Shown one piece after another: positions 34,184 through 41,830 of a DNA stretch of 44,121 bases (the first letter of the stretch is position 1; each line of letters begins with the position of its first letter). A program made the translations under genes and the position numbers. The DNA is from E44-bin32 sp041573795 (lineage in GTDB: Bacteria; Chloroflexota; Anaerolineae; Anaerolineales; E44-bin32). The notes under the pieces are model-generated. The model was given only the letters and a program-made list of their open reading frames with translations. It searched no databases and was not told the DNA's origin. The stretch is from positions 1-44,121 of the forward strand of contig JBFFQB010000012.1 in NCBI GenBank assembly GCA_041573795.1. Direction: 5' to 3'.

Positions 34184-35269
34184 TTATCCTTCAAGCAGAA
34201 TGGATCGAATCTCATTTGCGACTTGCGTACTCTCAGGGTCATCCGTGATGAGATCGATCTTCTCTGGGTCTTTGATGCCGATCCCCAAGTCTGCAGCTCG
34301 GGCGATCTGCTCCTGCTCGAAAATCTTACCCTGTTCAACGACGGCAGTTGTACCCAGCTGGCGCAGGATGGCTACACCAACGGCATCGATCGCAACCCGA
34401 TCTGTCCCTGCCAGGATCAGCCCAGGATGGGCCAAAGTCCCCGTGTCCGGACCGCCATGGGTAAAAGCCTCGATGGCATCGAGGATGACCACGTCCGGCT
34501 GATAGGTTGTGTTGATCTCAGCGATCATGCGCCTTTGGTCAGACGAACTGTGCAATTGTGACATGTACTCGACCCCTTCGCCTGGCACTTGATAGGCCAC
34601 CATCCCTACTGAATTTTTCAAAGACAAAGTGAAATGTCCGCCATAGCGGTGGGTTTTCAGGCAGCAGAGCGAGATAATACCATCCGCTTCTCGAACTGGG
34701 CGTGCGACCGCAAAACCCGATGGCCAATGTGAATCTTCAAACTGAATATGCTCCCAGCCATCGGCTCCAAGTTCGTCAAAGGCAATCAGGTTTGCTCCCT
34801 CCGATTCGGCAATGGCAAACAAACCTTTCCGCTCCATGACCCGGCGGGTATTCTCCATCCCGCTGCGATCCCCGATTGTAATGTGATCACAGCCATTCTC
34901 TCTCAGCCAGCGCAAGGTAGTAAATAGCACCTCGTTATGAGTTGAGCCAGGGGTATCATGCGAGCTATTGAGATTTGGCTTGACGAGCATCCGCTTTCCA
35001 TTGAAATCGTGTGCCTCCAGGATCGAAAGCGCTTTCAACACCCCCTCCATCCGATCTTCGGTTTTAACAAGGATGACAGCTGCATGATCGGAGGGTTTGG
35101 TTGCCGTCGGATCGGGGATCATTGTGGCCGTTGGGAGAACAGCATCATACGCCGTTGGTGTTAGTGTGGGCACAAGATCAAATGCCCGTCGGCAACTCGC
35201 GAGCGCTTGTGTGCCAAGAATTCCACCCAAGATGGGTGTAGCCAACCGGATAAATGATCGTCGGTTCAT
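34184..35269 (-). CDS. DUF362 protein with Tat/lipoprotein-type signal
   Basis: 361 residues. It begins MNRRSFIRLATPILGGILG, a twin-arginine (Tat)-like signal, and ALASC at about residue 26 is a possible lipobox. A Thr/Pro linker is followed by a DUF362 domain: MLVKPNLNSSHDTPGSTHNE, ITIGDRSGMENTRR, LKTHRYGGHFTLSLKNSVGM and DAIEAFTHGGPDTG. DUF362 proteins are often fused or linked to ferredoxins, but no Cys cluster is present here. A secreted role is inferred. GGGAG precedes the ATG at 35269; a further in-frame ATG at 35299 lacks a site. Confidence 0.82.
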   Translation of the reverse strand: MNRRSFIRLATPILGGILGTQALASCRRAFDLVPTLTPTAYDAVLPTATMIPDPTATKPSDHAAVILVKTEDRMEGVLKALSILEAHDFNGKRMLVKPNLNSSHDTPGSTHNEVLFTTLRWLRENGCDHITIGDRSGMENTRRVMERKGLFAIAESEGANLIAFDELGADGWEHIQFEDSHWPSGFAVARPVREADGIISLCCLKTHRYGGHFTLSLKNSVGMVAYQVPGEGVEYMSQLHSSSDQRRMIAEINTTYQPDVVILDAIEAFTHGGPDTGTLAHPGLILAGTDRVAIDAVGVAILRQLGTTAVVEQGKIFEQEQIARAADLGIGIKDPEKIDLITDDPESTQVANEIRSILLEG

Positions 35270-35621
35270 GATGTTGTCTCCCGTCAGTTCCCATCGCACG
35301 GGCGAAGATTATAGAACGACCACAAAGGAAACACATTACTAATACCAAATCTCCACAATGGTGGATCATTTCATTCATTAGGACAAGGTGGAATTGCGAT
35401 GGAGCATCGCAGGCAAATGTACCAACCATAGTTTGGGGGAATGAAAATGCCACCTTTAACGGCGGCAAATCCCTAACAAGCACATGATTTCAATTAAGAA
35501 TGACCTTAACACAGGCGGCCTTCCGGCCTCGTCCATCGCAAGTAGCTTACCTCAGCTCGGATGAGGTTGGAATCCACCTGTGGTCCGGGGGGAGGGGAGT
35601 ACTGGTTGTTTTCCCTGAATA
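35270..35621. other. Intergenic region between DUF362 and DinB/TPR genes
   Basis: No convincing gene. Two short hairpins are visible: TCCAC/GTGGA around 35351-35364, and TGCGATG/CATCGCA around 35394-35411. Both lie on the upstream side of the DUF362 gene and could mark its leader. No clear promoter hexamers were found. Confidence 0.4.
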
Positions 35622-36344
35622 CTATTCCTCCATTAGCGCCTGGAACTCTGGAGAGTCGCGCAACGCATCAAGATCGTGGTCTTGCTTTGACCATTCACGC
35701 AATTCGGGATGAGCTTCGAGCGCCTGCGCAAGGGTCGCCAAAGCAGCCTCCAGCTTTCCATCTAAGGCGTAATAGCAAGCGAGATTGTATCTCGTGGTTC
35801 CACGCCAACGATCGGAGGCATCCATCTCCTCCATCATCTGGGCAAATTGCTCCTGTATTCCAACCACATGTTCGGCCATCCCACAGATAGCCAGGATATC
35901 GCAGGCATGCTGAAGGCGGTGATAGACGGCGGTGAACGCTACTTCGTTCCAGAGAGGCCGGTGATTGGTCCATTCAAACCGCTCCGGATCCTCTAGATCT
36001 TCGGTTGATACTTCCGCCAGCGCATCAATCAACTGCCCATGCACTTTTTCGCTCCAAAGATGGATCTCTTGCCAGGATTGATGCTTGAACGCTGCATAAG
36101 TCTCCTCATTGGACTGCTCGAACCGTTCAAGCTGATCGAGTGTGGCATCCGCGTTGGCAATCCTGAGTTGGGTGATGACGCGCTCGGTCCAAAAGTTTGC
36201 ATGTGCCAGATGATCTTTTGGGGCCCAATCGTCAACCGATCCAGCTTGATTGCGCCGGTCGTCATCCATCATGCTCCAGATCCAGGCTTGTTTATCTTGC
36301 AGACTCTCCAAGAGCCCCATCAACAAGATTTTTCGATCTTCCAT
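35622..36344 (-). CDS. DinB/ClbS-like four-helix protein with TPR-like C terminus
   Basis: 240 residues. The first about 165 residues are a four-helix bundle of DinB/DUF1706 (ClbS-like) type: MEDRKILLMGLLESLQDKQ, WAPKDHLAHANFWTE with the conserved His, and FTAVYHRLQHACDI with further His. The last about 75 residues are a TPR pair (YNLACYYALDGKLEAALATL, ALEAHPELREWSKQDHDLDALRDSPEFQAL). DinB-like proteins often bind a metal and act in detoxification; the TPR tail suggests a partner. AGGAGGTGGAG precedes the ATG at 36344; upstream frame extension is rejected. Confidence 0.75.
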   Translation of the reverse strand: MEDRKILLMGLLESLQDKQAWIWSMMDDDRRNQAGSVDDWAPKDHLAHANFWTERVITQLRIANADATLDQLERFEQSNEETYAAFKHQSWQEIHLWSEKVHGQLIDALAEVSTEDLEDPERFEWTNHRPLWNEVAFTAVYHRLQHACDILAICGMAEHVVGIQEQFAQMMEEMDASDRWRGTTRYNLACYYALDGKLEAALATLAQALEAHPELREWSKQDHDLDALRDSPEFQALMEE

Positions 36345-36871
36345 TCTCCACCTCCTGCTTGCACGTTCCAAGGCGGCGCACGTTTCACTTGCATTGAAGA
36401 CTTGCCTCCGACGCATCGAAGCGAGTATGAGGCCGTGGCAGCAGCAAGTCATCACGCGCAAAGCGCTTAGGCTGTCTGCTACCCAGTATAGAAGCCATTC
36501 GCTCAGGAAGAAATCCTCCTCTACTCCCCTATGGTGGGGCAAGCTAAATCCCGAATAAAGCGTGCATCTTCAAGTTGTGCATGCGCAGAAATGTATCCTC
36601 TTGGTGGGTATTGGTCGTCTGGAGCAGCGGTGGCTACGCATGGAGCAGGAAATCTATTACGCGTCAAACCACCCTTCCGTGGGCTTGACCGAGAGAAAAG
36701 CGCGGCTCCATTCCCTTGTCTTAAACCGTGGATCCGGTTCAAACAAGAATTTCAGCGTTCCTGTCGTCAAGTGGGCATGCGAACCTGAAGGGGTGAGTTC
36801 GCGCGGGAAGCGCCGGCGGCGGCAATCTCTGCCATCACAAACGGAGGGGATTCGGTTATTTTGGTCGGGGT
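36345..36871. other. 527-base intergenic region with no recognised gene
   Basis: It separates the end of the hdrA2 operon from the start of the DinB/TPR gene on the same strand. Open frames on both strands (up to about 110 codons) give no recognisable protein and overlap each other. No clear T-tailed hairpin, tRNA or repeat was found. It must hold the operon end and the promoter of the DinB/TPR gene. Confidence 0.4.
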
Positions 36872-37306
36872 TTATACAAGCACGAGATCGTCTTTGATGC
36901 GGCTGGGGCCAAGGCGTTTTACCCGATCTACCATATTGACGATATTCTGGGCGAATGTCGCCCCCATTCCACCGGAAACAAAATGGATGCTGAGGCGTTC
37001 AGGTTCCAGCCCCACACTTTCGAGAATTTTTTGCGCTCGACCGACACGTGCCTGGGCGCGTTCATTACCGCGCTCATGATGGCAATTTCCCAAGCTGCAG
37101 GCCACAACCATGACACCATCGGCACCCTGGTCGAACGCATCTAAAAGGTACTGGATATCAGTTTTTCCCGTGCAAGGTAAGCGGACGAACTTTACGTTGG
37201 CCGGGTATTTAATCCGCAGCGCACCAGCCGTGTCGGCAGCCATATAGCCGCAGTAGATGCAGGTGAATAACGTAATATCTGGCGTGAAGGCGTGCGAATC
37301 GGTCAT
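36872..37306 (-). CDS. mvhD2: MvhD-like [2Fe-2S] subunit, Cys form
   Basis: 144 residues, a full MvhD domain: LFTCIYCGYMAADTAG, LPCTGKTD, GADGVMVVACSLGNCHHERGN, VGLEPERLSIHFVS. The residue at position 70 is Cys (TGC), where the MvhD at 8969-9391 has the in-frame UGA; this gives the internal comparison for calling that UGA selenocysteine. The ATG overlaps the stop of the upstream ferredoxin gene (ATGA at 37303-37306). It probably passes electrons between HdrA2 and an unidentified partner enzyme. Confidence 0.93.
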   Translation of the reverse strand: MTDSHAFTPDITLFTCIYCGYMAADTAGALRIKYPANVKFVRLPCTGKTDIQYLLDAFDQGADGVMVVACSLGNCHHERGNERAQARVGRAQKILESVGLEPERLSIHFVSGGMGATFAQNIVNMVDRVKRLGPSRIKDDLVLV

Positions 37307-37518
37307 GCCGTTGCTCTTGGGATCAGGCGCAAGGCTTCCTGCGGGCATACGCTGATACAGGTTCCACATCCGCTGCAGGACCAGGGATAAATCATAGGTT
37401 GCCTTTCCCCGGGCACATGCATCAGCCCACCGTACTTGCAGGTTAGCAGACAGGCCCTGCCAGCGCTGCAAAGATCTTTATCTAGGCTTACCACGTAGGT
37501 CAATTCCAGCGTTGTCAT
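37303..37518 (-). CDS. Small ferredoxin-like protein with one classic [4Fe-4S] motif
   Basis: 71 residues. The C-terminal half has CSGCGTCISVCP, a standard [4Fe-4S] motif. The N-terminal half has CSAGRACLLTCKYG, a second Cys group with a different spacing that could supply three ligands to a second cluster. It lies 3 bases after hdrA2 and overlaps mvhD2 by 4 bases, so it is an added subunit or electron wire of that set. No counterpart exists in the first hdr operon. Confidence 0.85.
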   Translation of the reverse strand: MTTLELTYVVSLDKDLCSAGRACLLTCKYGGLMHVPGERQPMIYPWSCSGCGTCISVCPQEALRLIPRATA

Positions 37519-37521
37519 GGG

Positions 37522-40500
37522 TTAGTCGACCCCGGAAGTGATGGCGTGGATCGGGGGCACTTGCCATTGCCCCAACCCCACTGATATTTGCTCATCAAGG
37601 TAATGCTCGAGTTGGATCGCGCGCGCCGGACACTCAGCCGTGCAGGTACCACACCCTTGGCAACGGGCAGGATCAATCCAGGCTGCCCCACCCAGCTCCC
37701 CAATACCGGCTTGCTCGTACCGCATCTCCGGGATTCCAAATGGACAAGTACGGACGCAAGTCAGGCAGCCTGTACAGCGCTCGGCCTCGACCTGTGCCAC
37801 CACTCCGCCCAGTTGCAGACTTGAGCGGCTTAATATGGTCAGGGCCCGTCCGGCGGTTGCTAGCGCATGCGTGATGGATTCTTCAATGAACTTGGGATAG
37901 TGGGCCATTCCCGCCAGGTAGATGCCTTCATCATGGAATTCCATCGGTCGCATTTTCAAGTGGGTCTCAAGAAAGAAACCCTCTCTAGCCAGCGGAACAC
38001 CAAGCATGTCCGCAATTTCATTCGTCCCTTGCGAGGGGATGATCGGCATGCTCAATGCAATCAGATCGGGTTCAAATTCAAGTGTTTTGCCAAAGATATT
38101 CTCTTCAACAGAGACGGTTAACCTGGTGCGAGCGCCGCTAAGCTCCAAGGAGATCTCTGGAGGATCTTGCTTGGTATAACGTACGAAGAGAACACCGCGT
38201 TTACGCGCTTCAAGGTAGTAGGCTTCCCGAAAACCGTAGGTGATAATGTTCTTGTACAGGATCACAACCTGGCAAGCCGGATTGAGGATCTTTAATCTCA
38301 GGGCGTTTTTAATCGTATTGGTGCAGCAAATTCGCGAGCAATACTCGGTTTCACCTTCGGGCTCGACGCATTGGATCATGACGACAGACTTGAGCTTGGT
38401 AGTTCTCTCGGGTTGGTGTGCCAGGATTTCCTCGAACTCGGACTGACGCAGAATGCGAGGGTCTTGTCCAAGCAAATATTGGCGACCACCGGACTCGCGT
38501 CCGCCCGTAGCCAGGATCGTAACGCTGTGACGCAGCTCTTGTTCACTCAGGACACCACTTGGTGACCTGGTTGCCAGCCGCGCTTTAAAGTCTCCCACAC
38601 TGCCAGTATGCTGCACGAGCTCTGTCCGCAAATGGATTGCGATGCGTTCGTGGGCGACGGCACGGTTGACAAGATCGCGCAGGAGCCTTTGTGGATTGTC
38701 CCCTTCCGCCACATAGTGGATATGGTGAAGATTTCCCCCCAATTCACCCTGGCGTTCAATGAGGTGGACATCAAAACCTGCTTCGGCTATTGCCAAAGCA
38801 GCTGTAAGCCCGCTAGGGCCTCCGCCAACAACCAGGGCGGCACGCACTGGCTGGCGGTTTAACTTTTGGATCGGGTGGGCGCGGCTGACCCGCTCAACGC
38901 CCATTCGAATCAATTCGCAAGCTTGACGTGTGGCCCCCTCGATATCACCGTTATGGACCCAGGAGCAGTGTTCGCGGACATTTACCAACTCGACCAGATA
39001 AGGGTTAATGCGGCATTCACTCACCATTCGTTGGAAGAGGGGTTCATGCGTGCGGTGGCTGCAGGCGGCGATGACGAGGCGATTGGCTCCCGTATCTTTA
39101 AACCAGGTACGCAGCTGCTCTATTCCAGACGGGACGCACAACAATGGGAAGGACCGACAGTTGGTCACGTTAGTAAGCGTGCTGGCGTATTGGCGGGTGA
39201 ATTCGAGATTAACGGTCCTTGAAATTTCACCCTCACAAGCACAGAGTGCAACGGCAATCCTGGTCTCTTCAGATTCAGTCTCACGCTCGTGAGGGATGTC
39301 GTTGGTTGTTACAAAGGGGAAGCCACGAGTAAAAGTCCGCTTTCCAAGCTGGTCACGCATTAATCGCATCGCTTCGGCGGCAGCACCGGAGGCATCAAGG
39401 ATCGTTTCGGCGATCTCCTTGGGTGAGGCAAAGGCGCCACAGACAAAGACACCAGGCCTGGAAGTAGCCAGGGGCGAAAATTTATCGGTCTCACAGAAAC
39501 CGTACTGGTTCAGCTGGATTCCAAGAATTCGAGCGATATCCCCCGCTTTGCTTGGGGGTCGAATACCCACTGCCAGCACGACCAGGTCAAATCGTTCCTC
39601 CTGGATCGGTCCCTGACCCCGGGCAGATTCCTCGTGCTTACGTCCCGATGGGAAGCGCAGTATCACCTCGCCAGTGTCAGGGTCCTCATCGACCGATGAG
39701 ATCCTGCAGCGGTTGTACTGAATGCCGAACTGGTCGCGGGCCTGCTGGTAGTAGAGGTCATACTCCTTATTAAAGGCACGTTCGTCCATGGTAAAGACCT
39801 GACATTCCACCGCTGGATTACGCTGTTTTGCCAGCATGGCCTCTTTGGTGGCATACATGCAACAGATCGAGGAGCAATAAGGGTTTTGCTGATCGCGTGA
39901 GCCAATACACTGCAGCCAGGCGATTCGTTGGGGGATGGCTCCATCAGATATGCGACTGACGATGCCTTCGGTAGGACCAGAGCGGGAGGCGAGGCGTTCG
40001 TATTGCATCGAAGTGATCACATTGGGGATGCGGCCATAACCTAATTCAGGCATTTTGCTCGGGTTGAAAGGCTGGAAACCCATTGCCAGAATAATGGCTC
40101 CGACTCGAACTTCGAGATCACAGGGTTTGGCATCAAGGTTGATCGCCTCGGTAGGGCAGACCTTCAAACATTCCCTGCAGTCAGCGCAACTCTCTGTCCG
40201 TTCTAACAAATAGTATGTGTCGGGGACGGAGCGTGGCGCTGATTTATCAATGGCTTTCCTGGTGCTCAAGCCCAGTTGGAAGCCGCTCGGGCGAACTTCT
40301 GGACAAACTTCTGCGCAGCGACCGCAATTGGTACATAAGCCGGGATCAACAAAGAGAGGGCGTCGCTGTAGGGTGACCTGAAAGTCACCAGCCTCACCTT
40401 CACAGCTTACAAGATCAGAAGAGTTAAGCAGAGTGATGTTCGGGTGGCGGTTGTGGTCCAGTAAGGCAGGCGAAATTGAAGGTCGTGTGCAGCCGAAACC

Positions 40501-40734
40501 GTGATCGGAGGTCCCTCGGCAGAGCACACAGTCATGCGTTGGGAACATAAAGCCCAATTGCGCAACACGTCCACCGAGCGAAGGTGTGGCCTCGAGCAAG
40601 TAGACGTGCAGGCCAGCCTCGGCTAGATCGATGGCAGCGCGCATACCGCCGACACCACCCCCAATGACAAGAACGCTATCGACGCGATCTGAATCACTGT
40701 GGAGGCTGGTATCAGTCCCGGTTGGAGATACCAT
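37522..40734 (-). CDS. hdrA2: HdrA-like protein with two FAD domains (no GltD insert)
   Basis: 1070 residues. Order: FAD motif VIGGGVGGM (23-31); a Cys-rich variant loop DCVLCRGTSDHGFGC (68-82) in place of the plain HdrA Cys region; ferredoxin motifs CTNCGRCAEVC (134-144) and CADCRECLKVC (183-193); CIGSRDQ and YCSSICCMYATKEA (about 276-298); a linker with HdrA Cys residues (CACE, AACSHRTHEP); a second FAD domain (GGGPSGL, 637-643); and C-terminal CTGCLTCVRTCP and CQGCGTCTAECP. Compared with the 1541-residue HdrA at 9396 it lacks the NAD(P)H module. No HdrB or HdrC is adjacent. AGGT lies about 9 bases before the ATG. Confidence 0.93.
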   Translation of the reverse strand: MVSPTGTDTSLHSDSDRVDSVLVIGGGVGGMRAAIDLAEAGLHVYLLEATPSLGGRVAQLGFMFPTHDCVLCRGTSDHGFGCTRPSISPALLDHNRHPNITLLNSSDLVSCEGEAGDFQVTLQRRPLFVDPGLCTNCGRCAEVCPEVRPSGFQLGLSTRKAIDKSAPRSVPDTYYLLERTESCADCRECLKVCPTEAINLDAKPCDLEVRVGAIILAMGFQPFNPSKMPELGYGRIPNVITSMQYERLASRSGPTEGIVSRISDGAIPQRIAWLQCIGSRDQQNPYCSSICCMYATKEAMLAKQRNPAVECQVFTMDERAFNKEYDLYYQQARDQFGIQYNRCRISSVDEDPDTGEVILRFPSGRKHEESARGQGPIQEERFDLVVLAVGIRPPSKAGDIARILGIQLNQYGFCETDKFSPLATSRPGVFVCGAFASPKEIAETILDASGAAAEAMRLMRDQLGKRTFTRGFPFVTTNDIPHERETESEETRIAVALCACEGEISRTVNLEFTRQYASTLTNVTNCRSFPLLCVPSGIEQLRTWFKDTGANRLVIAACSHRTHEPLFQRMVSECRINPYLVELVNVREHCSWVHNGDIEGATRQACELIRMGVERVSRAHPIQKLNRQPVRAALVVGGGPSGLTAALAIAEAGFDVHLIERQGELGGNLHHIHYVAEGDNPQRLLRDLVNRAVAHERIAIHLRTELVQHTGSVGDFKARLATRSPSGVLSEQELRHSVTILATGGRESGGRQYLLGQDPRILRQSEFEEILAHQPERTTKLKSVVMIQCVEPEGETEYCSRICCTNTIKNALRLKILNPACQVVILYKNIITYGFREAYYLEARKRGVLFVRYTKQDPPEISLELSGARTRLTVSVEENIFGKTLEFEPDLIALSMPIIPSQGTNEIADMLGVPLAREGFFLETHLKMRPMEFHDEGIYLAGMAHYPKFIEESITHALATAGRALTILSRSSLQLGGVVAQVEAERCTGCLTCVRTCPFGIPEMRYEQAGIGELGGAAWIDPARCQGCGTCTAECPARAIQLEHYLDEQISVGLGQWQVPPIHAITSGVD

Positions 40735-40758
40735 ATTTTGTTACCTGCAAACATGATC

Positions 40759-40783
40759 TCGGCCGGCGGATTCCACCGGCCGA
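40759..40783. promoter_or_regulatory. GC-rich hairpin in the leader of hdrA2
   Basis: TCGGCCGG and CCGGCCGA pair over 8 bp around a 9-base centre that can add two more pairs. It lies 25 bases upstream of the hdrA2 ATG, between it and the flavoprotein gene ending at 40900. No T-tract follows on the coding strand. It may be an mRNA processing or attenuation hairpin that sets the ratio between upstream genes and hdrA2. Confidence 0.45.
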
Positions 40784-40899
40784 AAGAGTTATTTATGGCT
40801 ATTTCTACCCAATATGGTATTCCTCCCGCCCCTGGTGAAATAGTGCCGGATATCACAAGGGGCGGGGGACGTTATTCATCGCGCTAGGAGGTGACTGGG

Positions 40900-41805
40900 T
40901 TACGCTTGCTCTTGGAGGAGGTATTCATATGCAGCCAGGGCGGCTTTGGCGCCCTCACCAACTGCGATCAAGACTTGCTCGGCGATTACATCGGTGACAT
41001 CACCGGCCGCAAAGAGCCCTTCCACGGAGGTGCGATTGCGAGCGTCGATCTTAATCCGATCTTGCTCATCCAGATCGACGATATCTTTCACGATCTGGGA
41101 TTGCGGCTGCAGTTCCAACTCAACGAAGAAGGCGTCAGCACTCAGCTTGGACGTTTCACCGTTCTTGCTCACACTGAGGCTGCGGGCATATTCGTCGCCC
41201 TCTACTTCATCAACCGAATATCCCTCCATCACTTCTACATTCTCCGAAGCAAGGACATTGGCGCCCATATTGGTATCCAATTCACCATGACTTGGGGCAA
41301 CGAGGGTGACCTTATTGGCGATACGGGCCAATTCTGCGGTTGAGCGCAGGGCGAGCTTGGTATCCCCAATGACGACAACATCACGCTCAATGAAGAGTGG
41401 GGCATAGGATACGGCGCTGTAGCATAAGCCACGCATCATATACTCTTTTTCGCCGGGCACATTGAGCAAGCGCCCTAATGCCCCGGTGGCGACGATAATC
41501 GCCTTGGCCTCATACGTATTTCCCTCACGCGTGGAAATCTTGAAGCCTGCTTTGGTTTTTTCAACTTTCTCTGTCTTGTCAAACACACGCGCAAACTCAA
41601 GGTAGTCGATCTCGTTCGCAAAACGATTTACAACTTCTTCACCGGTGATCACCAGGTGTTTTTCAACGAAGGGGAGTTGTAAGCGGTAGTTCGTCTTCCC
41701 TCCAAGATCACGTGTGATCAGTAGCACATTCAATCTCTTGCGCAGGGCATAAACCGTCGCTGTCAGTCCAGCAGGTCCACCGCCCAGGATGATCAAGTCA
41801 TACAT
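40900..41805 (-). CDS. Thioredoxin-reductase-like flavoprotein lacking the CxxC and classic NADPH motifs
   Basis: 301 residues with the TrxR fold: FAD motif IILGGGPAGLTATVYALRK at the start and FAD-closing GLFAAGDVTD near the end. At the place of the redox CxxC there is GLCYSAVSYAPLF, with only one Cys. The NADPH loop GGGxSAxE is changed to VVIGDTKLALRSTAEL, and the phosphate-binding HRR motif to VAPSHGEL. It therefore cannot reduce thioredoxin in the usual way. It could be a ferredoxin- or NADH-linked oxidoreductase. It lies between malic enzyme (25 bases) and hdrA2, so a redox role with HdrA2 is possible. Confidence 0.85.
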   Translation of the reverse strand: MYDLIILGGGPAGLTATVYALRKRLNVLLITRDLGGKTNYRLQLPFVEKHLVITGEEVVNRFANEIDYLEFARVFDKTEKVEKTKAGFKISTREGNTYEAKAIIVATGALGRLLNVPGEKEYMMRGLCYSAVSYAPLFIERDVVVIGDTKLALRSTAELARIANKVTLVAPSHGELDTNMGANVLASENVEVMEGYSVDEVEGDEYARSLSVSKNGETSKLSADAFFVELELQPQSQIVKDIVDLDEQDRIKIDARNRTSVEGLFAAGDVTDVIAEQVLIAVGEGAKAALAAYEYLLQEQA

Positions 41806-41830
41806 CGTGATATTCTCCTTCCATCCCGAG

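Noticed and set aside
34127..34561. 144-codon plus-strand frame
   Set aside because: Antisense to the DUF362 gene, whose motifs are clear in the other frame.
36531..36897. Overlapping plus-strand frames in the gap after the DinB/TPR gene
   Set aside because: Products are not recognisable and the frames overlap each other and the end of mvhD2; treated as non-coding.
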